NCBI GenBank assembly: GCA_947384285.1
Contig: CANDGI010000003.1
Coordinates: 1 to 64,000 of the forward strand
Length of the DNA: 64,000 nt
DNA from: an uncultured Lachnospiraceae bacterium
Lineage (GTDB): Bacteria > Bacillota > Clostridia > Lachnospirales > Lachnospiraceae
Reading direction: 5' to 3'
Within the stretch, counting starts at the first letter, position 1. Each line of letters opens with the position of its first letter. The position numbers and the translations under genes were made by a program. Positions 50,513 through 58,803 of this stretch are shown one piece after another. The notes under the pieces were generated by a model. It searched no databases. It was not told where the DNA came from and saw only the letters and a list, made by a program, of their open reading frames with translations.

Positions 50513-51418
50513 ATGACCCAAAAACCACATCCCAACCCCCAGACAAAAAAAGAAAAACAGACCGGATACCTTCACCAGAATTTCCGTCTGTTCCATCTAA
50601 AAGATAAAAAAAACCAAGAATTCGAATTCCATTACCATGACTTCAACAAAATTATCATATTCCTATCAGGAAACGTAACCTACCTGGTAGAAGGAAAAGC
50701 CTACGACCTAAAACCTGGGGATATCCTGCTAATCAACAACCATGACCTCCACAAGCCCATCATAGACCCCAATACTGACTACGAACGCATCATCCTATGG
50801 CTGCAGCAGGATTTCATCCGGTCCCAGAAGGACCGCTCCTGCGACTTATCCCAATGCTTCACCACTGCAAATGAAAAAAGATTTAACCTGATACGCTTAA
50901 ATCCACAGCTGCAGACTGACATCCAAACCCTGCTGAAGCAATTGGAGGCTTCCCTTGCCAGCCAGGAATTTGGGCACGAGGCATTAAGCCAGGCATATTT
51001 TCTGCAGCTAATGGTGTATTTAAACCGGGTGTTCCTGCCGGGAGCATACCAGCCCCAGTGCTCCGATTCCCGATATGACAAACAGATTTCAGAAATCTTA
51101 GACTATATCAACCGCCATTTGGACAAAGACTTGTCCAACGAAACCTTATCCAAACAGTTTTATGTAAGCAAATATTACTTAATGCATAAATTCAAAGAGC
51201 ATACCGGCTACACCCTCCACGCCTATGTCCAGCAAAAACGTCTGCTGCACGCAAAAGACTTGATGCAGGACGGCGTTCCCGTACTAAAGGCAGCCGCTCT
51301 CTGCGGCTTTTCCGACTATTCCACGTTCCTGCGGGCTTTTCGTAAATTTTACGGCATCCCGCCGAAAACTTTTGCCATGACTTCCTGTGAAACCCTTGTC
51401 CCGGAAGGCTTTGAGTAA
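50513..51418 (+). CDS. AraC-family transcriptional regulator
   Basis: The 301-residue protein has an N-terminal cupin-like sensor (EFHYHDFNKIIIFLSGNVTY, GDILLINNHDLHKP) and two C-terminal helix-turn-helix motifs (LSNETLSKQFYVSKYYLMHK and PVLKAAALCGFSDYSTFLRA, then FRKFYGIPPKTF). It probably senses a small ligand, often a sugar, and activates a nearby or distant operon; the target is not evident. The ATG at 50513 has ACGGAGGA upstream. The frame is open 49 codons further to the leaderless ATG at 50366, but those residues come from the leader element and are not AraC-like. Confidence 0.92.
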   Translation: MTQKPHPNPQTKKEKQTGYLHQNFRLFHLKDKKNQEFEFHYHDFNKIIIFLSGNVTYLVEGKAYDLKPGDILLINNHDLHKPIIDPNTDYERIILWLQQDFIRSQKDRSCDLSQCFTTANEKRFNLIRLNPQLQTDIQTLLKQLEASLASQEFGHEALSQAYFLQLMVYLNRVFLPGAYQPQCSDSRYDKQISEILDYINRHLDKDLSNETLSKQFYVSKYYLMHKFKEHTGYTLHAYVQQKRLLHAKDLMQDGVPVLKAAALCGFSDYSTFLRAFRKFYGIPPKTFAMTSCETLVPEGFE

Positions 51419-51452
51419 TGCCGTAGAGAAAATGAAAAAACCCTCATGCTGC

Positions 51453-51605
51453 CTACTGGCGGATATAAATTCCCTGCTGTTCAATGAAATCTTCTAATTC
51501 ATCCTGGGCATCCTGCGGCCAGGTCTCACTCAGCAGGGTTTTATTTTTCTGCCCCTCTGGCTGGCTGCCCTTCATTACCTTTTTTACATCCTTCTCCTGC
51601 TCCAT
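51453..51605 (-). CDS. Small acidic/basic hypothetical protein
   Basis: The 50-residue product starts MEQEKDVKKVMKGSQPEGQK and ends WPQDAQDELEDFIEQQGIYIRQ. GGAAGGAG lies about nine bases before the ATG at 51605. No family is recognised. It follows a coiled-coil protein gene by 51 bp on the same strand and may be co-transcribed with it. It is convergent with the AraC gene. Confidence 0.5.
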   Translation of the reverse strand: MEQEKDVKKVMKGSQPEGQKNKTLLSETWPQDAQDELEDFIEQQGIYIRQ

Positions 51606-51656
51606 GCTGCCTTTCTCCTTCCCTGTGCTTTTCAAGCTTTATTCATTTCCCAAGCT

Positions 51657-52190
51657 TTACTCTTCTATATCCGTTTCCGCTTCCAGCTCACCGCCGCCCA
51701 TATCTGCTTCCTGATCCGGGACAGCATTTTCCTTATGTATCTCTTCTGCCAGGGATCCATCTGCTGGATTCTCTTCTTGTAGAGATACCTCCACAGGCTC
51801 ATCTTCCTTGCCAGCTTCCACGAAGCTGGCAGTAATAATATTTTGCAGCTTTTTATTCTTTTCACTTAAAATCGCCTCTACTCTTTCTTGCGTCACATCA
51901 TCCATAGGTTTTTTTCCTGTGGCGTCCATGCCTGTCTCCAACTGCCTTTTTAACATCTCCTGATCAGCCAAAAGACGCTCAATCTCCATGGCCTGCTTCT
52001 TGTTTGCATCATCCTTAAACTGCTTCACAAGCTGTTCTGCCAGCTCCTTCTGCTTTTTATTCTGCTCTTCTAATTCCTCTTTTTTCTTCCGATCCAATTC
52101 TTCCTGGCTGATATAAACTATATTCCTGCGTTTTACAATGCTTCTTGCAATTCTCTCTTTCTCATTTCTTTTATCAATCGCATCTTTCAT
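51657..52190 (-). CDS. Coiled-coil protein of unknown function
   Basis: The 177-residue product is strongly charged and helical from about residue 25 to 115 (EELDRKKKEELEEQNKKQKE onward), with a disordered acidic tail (EADMGGGELEAETDIEE). The N terminus KRRNIVYISQEELDR is the most conserved-looking part. There is no signal peptide. It is divergent from sigG with an extended -10 promoter (TGCTATAAT) in the gap. Function is unknown; proximity to sigG alone does not make it a sporulation protein. Confidence 0.65.
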   Translation of the reverse strand: MKDAIDKRNEKERIARSIVKRRNIVYISQEELDRKKKEELEEQNKKQKELAEQLVKQFKDDANKKQAMEIERLLADQEMLKRQLETGMDATGKKPMDDVTQERVEAILSEKNKKLQNIITASFVEAGKEDEPVEVSLQEENPADGSLAEEIHKENAVPDQEADMGGGELEAETDIEE

Positions 52191-52218
52191 CGTTATCTAT
52201 CTCCCAATAAAGTTGTTA

Positions 52219-52236
52219 GTGAATCATTTGATTCAC
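52219..52236. promoter_or_regulatory. Palindrome between the coiled-coil gene and sigG
   Basis: GTGAATCATTTGATTCAC is a perfect inverted repeat about 30 bp upstream of the coiled-coil gene and just downstream of its -10 element. This position fits a repressor site. Confidence 0.5.
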
Positions 52237-52248
52237 GGATATGTAAAC

Positions 52249-52258
52249 ATTATAGCAC
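52249..52258 (-). promoter_or_regulatory. Extended -10 promoter of the coiled-coil gene
   Basis: On the minus strand TGCTATAAT lies about 60 bp before the start codon. A -35 element is not clear. Confidence 0.5.
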
Positions 52259-52269
52259 GAAAATTTCAT

Positions 52270-52299
52270 GAATAAAAGTAGCAAATTACGTGCATTCTT
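52270..52299 (+). promoter_or_regulatory. SigG/SigF-type promoter of sigG
   Basis: GAATA (52270-52274) and CATTCTT (52293-52299) are separated by 18 bp and fit the forespore sigma-G consensus, as expected for autoregulation of sigG. Confidence 0.55.
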
Positions 52300-52330
52300 T
52301 TAATACACTAAACTTTCCGGAGGTAATTCC

Positions 52331-53134
52331 ATGGCTGCATATAAAGTAGAAATCTGCGGGGTCAACACAGCAAAACTCCCTGTATTAAAAGAAGAGGAAA
52401 AAAGCGACCTGTTCTCCCGCATCAAAGCGGGGGATCAGGCCGCGCGTGAAGCTTACATTAAGGGCAATCTGCGCCTGGTCTTAAGCGTTATCAAACGGTT
52501 TTCCAACAGCAATGAAAATGTAGACGATTTATTCCAGATCGGCTGCATTGGCTTAATCAAATCTATCGACAACTTCAACCCGGATATCGGCGTGAAATTT
52601 TCCACCTATGCAGTTCCCATGATTATCGGCGAAATCAGGCGGTATCTAAGGGACAACAACTCCATCCGTGTGAGCCGTTCCCTGCGCGATACCGCCTACA
52701 AAGCCATCCATGCCAAAGAAATCCTATCCAAAGAGCTGTCCCGGGAACCCACCATAGAGGATATCGCCAAAGAAATTGACATTCCCAAAGAAGATATCGT
52801 ATTCGCCCTGGACGCCATCCAATGTCCCGTCAGCCTATACGACCCGGTCTACACCGACGGCGGCGACACCCTCTATGTCATGGATCAAATCAGCGATAAA
52901 AAGAACAAGGAAGACACCTGGGTGGAAGAGCTCTCCTTAAGCGATGCCATGAAACGGCTGAATGAGCGGGAAAACTATATCATCAAGCTCCGTTTCTTTG
53001 AAGGCAAAACTCAAATGGAGGTAGCAGAGGAAATCCATATCTCCCAGGCGCAGGTCAGCAGACTGGAGAAATCTGCATTAAAAAGCATGAAAAATTATCT
53101 GTCCCTTACTCCCACTTATCACAGAGAGAATTAA
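52331..53134 (+). CDS. sigG: RNA polymerase sporulation sigma factor SigG
   Basis: SigG directs late forespore transcription. The 267-residue protein begins MAAYKVEICGVNTAKLPVLK, a SigG-specific start, then has region 2 (LRLVLSVIKRFSNSNENVDDLFQIG, KFSTYAVPMIIGEIRRYLRD), region 3 and region 4 (LNERENYIIKLRFFEGKTQM, ISQAQVSRLEKSALK). CGGAGG precedes the ATG. In Bacillus and many clostridia sigG follows sigE directly in the same direction; here it is inverted and a beta-CASP gene lies between. Its last 29 bp overlap the end of that convergent gene. Confidence 0.97.
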   Translation: MAAYKVEICGVNTAKLPVLKEEEKSDLFSRIKAGDQAAREAYIKGNLRLVLSVIKRFSNSNENVDDLFQIGCIGLIKSIDNFNPDIGVKFSTYAVPMIIGEIRRYLRDNNSIRVSRSLRDTAYKAIHAKEILSKELSREPTIEDIAKEIDIPKEDIVFALDAIQCPVSLYDPVYTDGGDTLYVMDQISDKKNKEDTWVEELSLSDAMKRLNERENYIIKLRFFEGKTQMEVAEEIHISQAQVSRLEKSALKSMKNYLSLTPTYHREN

Positions 53135-54704
53135 TCTGGTCTGCAAGTTTCCCAAGCTCTTTATTGGGATGCCCTTCTGATTTGCGGATTACAGACATCA
53201 GCCGTTCGCCAGCCGCCAAAAGCCTTGCAAAAACATTGGATACGGTATGGGATTTGCTGGTTTTGCAAACCTTCTTTTCCCTGCTTCCTTGTGCCAGGCA
53301 GGCGTTTGTCTCCAAATCGTAAATATCCCCGCTATAGGGAGCGACAGCCGAAAGCCCGGTTTCTTTTGTTACCAGGGACGCAAAGGCATCGCATACACTG
53401 TCTTCCCCGTGAACCACAAAGACACGCTTTGGCGTATCCCCAAATGCTTTTACCCATTCCAGGAGATGCTGCTGGTCCGCATGGCCGCTGATTCCCGCCA
53501 GGTTCAGGATTTTTGCGTGAACCTCAATGGATTCCCCAAACAGCTTTACCTCCTTTACCCCGTTCAGCAGCATATTGCCAAGGGTTCCGGGCACCTGATA
53601 GCCCACAAAAAGAATGGTAGAATCTGTCCGCCAGAGGTTGTGCTTCAAATGATGGCGGATACGCCCGGCTTCGCACATACCGGAAGCGGAAATAATCACA
53701 ATGGGTTTCTGGATAAAATTAATCATTTTAGATTCATCGCTGGATACCGCTACCTTAAGCCCTGGAAAACTGATGGGATTCTTCCCTTTCCGCACCAGCT
53801 CCAACGCCTCCTCGTCAAAGCATTCCTTCACATTTTTATGGAAAATGCTGGTAGCCTCCACCGCCAGAGGGCTGTCAATATACACTTCAAAATCCTCAAA
53901 TTCCGGCAAGAGATGCTCCACCTTGATTTTCCGCAGGAAATAGAGCATTTCCTGGGTTCTGCCTACGGAAAAGGCGGGGATTACCACATTCCCCCCTCTG
54001 GCAAAGGTATCCTGGCAGACAGCGGCCAGCTCCGCGGCATAATCCGGCGGATTCTTGTGAAGCCGGTCCCCATAGGTGGACTCCATAACCACATAATCTG
54101 CATCCCTGATAAACTGTGGATTTCGGATGAGGGGCTTATTCCCATGGCCGATATCCCCGGAAAATGCCAGCTTCACTTTCTCCTCTCCCTCTGTTCCCCA
54201 GATTTCGATACTGGAAGAGCCCAAAAGATGGCCTGCATCTGTAAAACGAATGGTAATTTCCGGGCACAAGGTGATAATCTCATCATATTCACATGGGATA
54301 AAATGTTCTAATACTCCGATTGCGTCATCCATGTTGTACATGGGCTCCACCAGCGGCCTTCCCGCACGTTTCGCCTTCCGGTTTTTCCATTCTGCCTCAA
54401 ACATCTGGATATGGGCAGAATCCTTCAACATAATGCTGCACAGTTCCATAGTAGCCCTTGTGGCATAGATTTTCCCCCGGAATCCATGGCTGTACAAAAG
54501 CGGCAGCAAGCCGGAATGGTCTATGTGGGCATGGGTAATCAATATGTAATCAATTTCCGCCGTATTGACCGGAATTTCCTGGTTCTCATACAAATCCGGC
54601 CCCTGCTCCATCCCACAGTCTACCAAAAGATGTACGTCCCCCATCTGTACATAATGGCAGCTTCCAGTTACCTCATGGGCAGCCCCCAAAAATTCAAGTT
54701 TCAA
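53106..54704 (-). CDS. MBL-fold/beta-CASP RNA-processing-type hydrolase
   Basis: The 532-residue protein has the metallo-beta-lactamase core with HAHIDH (58-63), an FSGDIG motif, the beta-CASP insert (PAFSVGRTQEMLYF), then GMCEAGRIRHHLKHNL and a late VHGE. It belongs to the group of metal-dependent RNA nucleases (RMMBL proteins) related to KH-domain-free CPSF73-like enzymes. The exact substrate is unknown. I use the TTG at 54704 (AAGGAG eight bases upstream), where family similarity begins. An ATG at 54767 with its own AGGAGG adds 21 residues and is a serious alternative, because it overlaps the stop of leader B. Confidence 0.9.
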   Translation of the reverse strand: MKLEFLGAAHEVTGSCHYVQMGDVHLLVDCGMEQGPDLYENQEIPVNTAEIDYILITHAHIDHSGLLPLLYSHGFRGKIYATRATMELCSIMLKDSAHIQMFEAEWKNRKAKRAGRPLVEPMYNMDDAIGVLEHFIPCEYDEIITLCPEITIRFTDAGHLLGSSSIEIWGTEGEEKVKLAFSGDIGHGNKPLIRNPQFIRDADYVVMESTYGDRLHKNPPDYAAELAAVCQDTFARGGNVVIPAFSVGRTQEMLYFLRKIKVEHLLPEFEDFEVYIDSPLAVEATSIFHKNVKECFDEEALELVRKGKNPISFPGLKVAVSSDESKMINFIQKPIVIISASGMCEAGRIRHHLKHNLWRTDSTILFVGYQVPGTLGNMLLNGVKEVKLFGESIEVHAKILNLAGISGHADQQHLLEWVKAFGDTPKRVFVVHGEDSVCDAFASLVTKETGLSAVAPYSGDIYDLETNACLAQGSREKKVCKTSKSHTVSNVFARLLAAGERLMSVIRKSEGHPNKELGKLADQINSLCDKWE

Positions 54705-54766
54705 ATCACCATCTCCTTTGTGAAAGTCTCTATAATTTTTAAGTAACATCAAACTTCGAAAAACCA

Positions 54767-54871
54767 TCAGGATCCCTCCTGATAAGTACGAGATGTTCTA
54801 GGAACCATCAGGGCTCCTCCCGGCTCGTTATGGTATGGGAACTCATGGTTTTGAGCCGGATTCCTCCTCAT
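54767..54871 (-). CDS. 34-codon leader-like ORF copy B
   Basis: The frame encodes MRRNPAQNHEFP...GGALMVP...TYQEGS and ends in TGA that overlaps the next ATG as TGATG. A TGATATAAT extended -10 lies five bases before its ATG, so its mRNA would be leaderless. About 80 bp are clearly related to 50372-50452 upstream of the AraC gene, with the same frame and the same coupling to the downstream gene. This conservation favours a translated leader peptide, but the role is unknown. Confidence 0.5.
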   Translation of the reverse strand: MRRNPAQNHEFPYHNEPGGALMVPRTSRTYQEGS

Positions 54872-54876
54872 GGTAA

Positions 54877-54882
54877 ATTATA
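54877..54882 (-). promoter_or_regulatory. Extended -10 of the beta-CASP transcript
   Basis: TATAAT preceded by TGA on the minus strand lies just after the sigE stop codon and five bases before the leader ATG. No good -35 is visible. Confidence 0.5.
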
Positions 54883-54888
54883 TCACAC

Positions 54889-55629
54889 TTACTCAAATTT
54901 TACGATTTCTTTTTTCAGTCTTTTCATAATCTTTTTCTCTAAACGTGAGATATAAGACTGGGAAATCCCTAAAAGGTCTGCCACTTCCTTCTGGGTCATT
55001 TCATCCCCCTGGGGGCTGTTCAGCCCAAAACGCAGCTCCACAATGGTGCGCTCCCTGTCTGAAAGCTTTTCTACGGCTTTTTTCAAAAGGTTTTTCTCCA
55101 CCTCCGTTTCGATATCCCGGTAAATAATATCCTCATCCGTTCCCAGGATATCCGATAAAAGCAGCTCATTGCCATCCCAGTCCACATTCAGCGGTTCATC
55201 GATGGAAACCTCCATCCTGGTCTTATTGTTGCGCCGCAGGTACATCAATATCTCGTTTTCGATGCACCGGGAGGCATAAGTGGCAAGCTTAATATTTTTG
55301 GTGGGATTGAAGGTATTGATTGCCTTAATCAGCCCGATTGTGCCAATGGAAATCAAATCCTCCACACCGATTCCTGTATTGTCAAACTTCTTTGCTATGT
55401 ACACCACCAGCCGCAGGTTATGCTCAATCAATATGCTCCTGGCACGCTCTGATTCCTCTCCGCCCAGCATCTGGATGCAGCGGTTTTCCTCCCTTGCGTC
55501 TAAAGGCGGCGGCAGGATTTCCGCACCTCCAATATAATGGATATCCCCTTTTTTCAAAAACAGGCAGTTCCAAACATTTGGTATCAGTTTCATCTGAAAA
55601 TGCTGGGGTACTGTGATTTTTATGTACAT
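54889..55629 (-). CDS. sigE: RNA polymerase sporulation sigma factor SigE (pro-form)
   Basis: SigE directs early mother-cell transcription. The 246-residue protein begins [20 protein letters not shown], the membrane-associating pro-sequence that SpoIIGA removes. It then has sigma region 2 ([44 protein letters not shown]) and region 4 ([37 protein letters not shown]). The ATG at 55629 is six bases after AGGAGG; the ATG two codons earlier overlaps that site. It follows spoIIGA by 12 bp in the classic order. Confidence 0.96.
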   Translation of the reverse strand: MYIKITVPQHFQMKLIPNVWNCLFLKKGDIHYIGGAEILPPPLDAREENRCIQMLGGEESERARSILIEHNLRLVVYIAKKFDNTGIGVEDLISIGTIGLIKAINTFNPTKNIKLATYASRCIENEILMYLRRNNKTRMEVSIDEPLNVDWDGNELLLSDILGTDEDIIYRDIETEVEKNLLKKAVEKLSDRERTIVELRFGLNSPQGDEMTQKEVADLLGISQSYISRLEKKIMKRLKKEIVKFE

Positions 55630-55641
55630 ATTCATCCTCCT

Positions 55642-56427
55642 TCAATTCTCCATGCTTTTCCCATTTAATATCACATCACATTCGTCATCCTGGAACAACT
55701 GTTCATCCGCAATGCCGAAGACAGGTTTTTTCAGATACAATGGATGATCCTCTTTCATAATGTACATTCCTTCTAAGGTAACAGCCGCAAGCATGCCCGA
55801 CTCCTGGCCTAACGAATGAAATGGAATCATCCTTAGGGGAAGCTGCTCTTTTTGAATCTGTTCCCACAGAACTTTTTTCTTTATAATATGTACCGGCCGG
55901 TTGACCAAAGGGTCTACCAGCAGATTTCCTGTATCATAAAATCCCTTTACAGAAATATTCCCTTCCCTGGTAACCAGAAGAAGGTCATATTTTGTCTCTT
56001 TTTCTCTTTTTAAATTTCCAAGAAGCCTTCCCGTTATCATCAAAAATACTGCCGCGGCTGGCAGCCAAAGGATAAACTGCCTGTTTCCCGCCCCGTCTGC
56101 CATTCCCCACTCCAGGATTCCGCCTAACAGGATAAAAGCAAGATAAGTAACCGCCCACTGGCCTAAAAACTGCTTTTTGCTTCTGCTATGGTAACACAAG
56201 TACACCATCAAAGGGTTCACCAGGAAATGCACGTATATCTGATACCAGTTATAATCTTTCAATTGGAAAAAAAGGAGCATGGAGGCAGAGGTTCCTGCAA
56301 AGCTTCCCAATAAAAGCCTTCCAGCCCTGATGCGTTCCTTCATCAATTTTCCTGCAATCAAAAGAGCGGCGCTATCCATAATAAAATTCATCAAAAACCA
56401 GACATCTGCATATATTTCATATTCCAC
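55642..56427 (-). CDS. spoIIGA: Sigma-E processing peptidase SpoIIGA
   Basis: SpoIIGA is a membrane aspartic protease that activates pro-SigE after septation. The 261-residue protein has five N-terminal membrane helices (residues 7-135) and a cytoplasmic protease domain with the catalytic motif FYDTGN (Asp165). It ends with the substrate-contacting region (DECDVILNGKSMEN). The start is GTG with GGAGG upstream. It lies directly ahead of sigE, as in Bacillus and clostridia, and shows no sign of decay. Confidence 0.94.
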   Translation of the reverse strand: MEYEIYADVWFLMNFIMDSAALLIAGKLMKERIRAGRLLLGSFAGTSASMLLFFQLKDYNWYQIYVHFLVNPLMVYLCYHSRSKKQFLGQWAVTYLAFILLGGILEWGMADGAGNRQFILWLPAAAVFLMITGRLLGNLKREKETKYDLLLVTREGNISVKGFYDTGNLLVDPLVNRPVHIIKKKVLWEQIQKEQLPLRMIPFHSLGQESGMLAAVTLEGMYIMKEDHPLYLKKPVFGIADEQLFQDDECDVILNGKSMEN

Positions 56428-56485
56428 CTACACCCTCCTTCCCTAAGATTCATACAGCCTCATCTAACAGCCATCTGATAATGAC

Positions 56486-56518
56486 AGTATAAAATGAAAC
56501 AACCGATTTTTTTGTCAA
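56486..56518 (-). promoter_or_regulatory. Candidate spoIIG promoter with 21-bp spacing
   Basis: On the minus strand TTGACA (56513-56518) is 21 bp from TATACT (56486-56491), about 60 bp upstream of spoIIGA. The B. subtilis spoIIG promoter is known for near-consensus elements spaced too far apart and for activation by Spo0A, so this may be the equivalent. I see no perfect Spo0A box. Confidence 0.5.
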
Positions 56519-56562
56519 ACCATTGTCCCCTTTTCCAAAAATTCTTTTACAAAAAACGACAA

Positions 56563-56602
56563 AAACCCTATAACAGCACAAGGCAGGGCTGTTATAGGGT
56601 TT
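56563..56602 (-). terminator. Rho-independent terminator of ftsZ
   Basis: AAACCCTATAACAGC and GCTGTTATAGGGTTT form a 15-bp perfect stem with a ten-base loop, followed by a T-rich stretch on the minus strand. It separates ftsZ from the spoIIGA transcript. Confidence 0.9.
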
Positions 56603-56625
56603 CCCAATCTTTCTATGTATCGCTC

Positions 56626-57858
56626 TTATTTTTTTGTGGTCTTCAAAAACTCGGGAATCTTAATATCCCGCTCGGGGATACTGCTTTCCGGCCTTCTGGG
56701 CCGCTGGATTCCCAGGGTAGAAGCCGTCACTCCCAGATTGCTGCCTGTGGAAGGGGATGGCTGCACAGTCCCATAGGTGTTGGCAGGACGGGTAACGCTT
56801 CCAATGTTGGTGGCAGGCCTTGCAGCCGTTGTTCTTGCTGTGCCAGCCATTCTTGGCACTGTATTCTGCCCGTATTTCATGCCAGGCATTACCTTAGGCG
56901 ATGCCGCTGCCTCACCCAGGCCAGTGGCAATTACCGTGATAATTGCCTGATCCGACATATCCTCATCAAATTTCGCACCGAAAATAATATTGGCGCTGTC
57001 CCCTGCCAAATCCTGTACATAGCTGGCTGCATCATTGGCATCCATCAGGGAAATATCACCGGAAATATTGATAATCACGTGGGAAGCCCCTGTTATGGTG
57101 GTTTCCAGAAGAGGACTTGCAACTGCAAGCTTCACAGCCTCTATGGCCTTATCATCTCCGGTTGCCATGCCGATGCCGATATGGGCTAACCCTTTATCCT
57201 TCATAACCGTCTGGACATCTGCAAAATCCAGATTAATCAGCGCCGGCACATTAATCAAATCTGTAATCCCCTGCACGGCCTGCTGAAGCACTTCATCCGC
57301 CTTCTTTAAAGCGTCAGGCATAGTGGTACGCCTGTCCACAATCTCAAGGAGCTTATCATTGGGAATTACAATCAAGGTATCAACGTTCTCCTTCAGCCGT
57401 TCGATGCCGCCCATGGCATTGACCATGCGCGCCTTGGCCTCAAATTTAAAGGGCTTTGTCACAACGCCTACGGTCAATATTCCCATTTCCTTTGCAATCC
57501 TTGCGACCACCGGCGCAGCGCCTGTCCCGGTTCCGCCGCCCATACCGCAGGTTACGAATACCATATCCGCGCCCTTAATCTCCGCAGTCAGCTCCTCCAC
57601 ATTCTCCTCTGCAGCTTTCTCTCCAATCTCCGGCTGTGCTCCCGCTCCTAGCCCTTTTGTCAGCTTCTCGCCGATCTGAACCAGCGTAGGCGCCTTACAA
57701 AGCGTCAGTGCCTGCTTGTCCGTATTAATCCCGACAAACTCAACACCACCGATATTTTCTTCAATCATTCTATTGACAGCATTATTTCCAGCTCCTCCCA
57801 CACCGATTACGATGATTTTTGCACTGGACTCTGCCTCTGGCGTCATTATTTCAAGCAA
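56626..57858 (-). CDS. ftsZ: Cell division protein FtsZ
   Basis: FtsZ is the tubulin-like GTPase of the division ring. The 410-residue protein has [14 protein letters not shown] (19-32), the GTP-binding signature GGGTGTG (107-113), the T7 loop [11 protein letters not shown], a disordered linker and the C-terminal binding peptide [13 protein letters not shown]. The start is TTG (57858) with AAGGAGGA six bases upstream. It lies between divIB and spoIIGA and ends at a strong terminator. Confidence 0.98.
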   Translation of the reverse strand: MLEIMTPEAESSAKIIVIGVGGAGNNAVNRMIEENIGGVEFVGINTDKQALTLCKAPTLVQIGEKLTKGLGAGAQPEIGEKAAEENVEELTAEIKGADMVFVTCGMGGGTGTGAAPVVARIAKEMGILTVGVVTKPFKFEAKARMVNAMGGIERLKENVDTLIVIPNDKLLEIVDRRTTMPDALKKADEVLQQAVQGITDLINVPALINLDFADVQTVMKDKGLAHIGIGMATGDDKAIEAVKLAVASPLLETTITGASHVIINISGDISLMDANDAASYVQDLAGDSANIIFGAKFDEDMSDQAIITVIATGLGEAAASPKVMPGMKYGQNTVPRMAGTARTTAARPATNIGSVTRPANTYGTVQPSPSTGSNLGVTASTLGIQRPRRPESSIPERDIKIPEFLKTTKK

Positions 57859-58047
57859 GGTTCTTCCTCCTTTTGTCCTATATCTAAAGACTTTCTTTTT
57901 TTACTCACTAATCCCACTTTAAACTCTTATACACTATACTATAATTTTTTAGGGAATTAATCAAGTAAGAATTTATAATTTATTTGTTTTTTTCATTGAT
58001 TTCCATTTGTTCCTCACAAAATCAACTTTCTTTTTGACAAAATTCGC

Positions 58048-58800
58048 CTACCCAGCCTTCTCAAATGTAATATCTGTCGTATTTTCTGTCCAGCTTTCTA
58101 AATGGAGCGTGCCTTTCTGCCCTTCCAACTTTGGCAGCACATGGGAAAGCCTTACAATCTTTTCATTCAAATTCTGTGCTGATCCGATAAGAACTTTAAT
58201 TTCGCCATATTGAAGAGTGTAACTCCCCTCCTCCCCGTATTTGATATTGTCTGGAACCTGCTCATATTTTTTCAGCATCTGGGTCAATGACAGCAGATTT
58301 TTCAGAATGTTTTTTCCCTTAATCGGAAGCTTCTCATATAATACAATCTGCTCCACATCCAATCCGCTTACCACCGGCACCCCTTCAATGACCTCCGAGG
58401 ACAGCTCCACCACAAAGCCGTCTTTGTCAAAGTAAGCATTCTGCCCCAAAGCGTCAATGTAGACCCGGCCCAGAAGAGCTTTCTCATAGACTTCTATCCG
58501 CAAAGCCTGGGGTGATTCCAGAAAAACCTCCATGCTGTCCACAAAGGGCATTTCCTGGGGCTCTACAAATTTGTATTTAAAATACACATATAAGCTGTTC
58601 CAGCAATATTCGTCATCCAAAAGCCAATCTTCCATTGTCTCATCTGGATAATGCTCATTTCCCGTAACCTTTACCTTTTTCACCACAAATACTTTTACAA
58701 CAACCAAAGCTGCAATGGACAAAAACAATGCAATCATCAGAAACGTAAGCCCAATGGCTTTCCACCGTTTCTTACGTTTCCTCGTTTCTCTTCTTCCCAT
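58048..58800 (-). CDS. divIB: Cell division protein DivIB/FtsQ
   Basis: The 250-residue bitopic protein has a basic start (MGRRETRKRKKRWKAIG), one membrane helix (about 16-38), a POTRA domain (VKKVKVTGNEHYPDETMEDW) and a beta domain. DivIB stabilises the divisome with FtsL and DivIC. It starts three bases after the SEDS gene and precedes ftsZ; ftsA is absent at this place, as in many clostridia. A 189-bp gap before ftsZ probably holds the ftsZ promoter. Confidence 0.92.
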   Translation of the reverse strand: MGRRETRKRKKRWKAIGLTFLMIALFLSIAALVVVKVFVVKKVKVTGNEHYPDETMEDWLLDDEYCWNSLYVYFKYKFVEPQEMPFVDSMEVFLESPQALRIEVYEKALLGRVYIDALGQNAYFDKDGFVVELSSEVIEGVPVVSGLDVEQIVLYEKLPIKGKNILKNLLSLTQMLKKYEQVPDNIKYGEEGSYTLQYGEIKVLIGSAQNLNEKIVRLSHVLPKLEGQKGTLHLESWTENTTDITFEKAG

Positions 58801-58803
58801 ATC

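Noticed and set aside
53247-54311. 354-codon open frame opposite the beta-CASP gene
   Set aside because: Antisense shadow of a well-supported gene, without recognisable domain or start signal.
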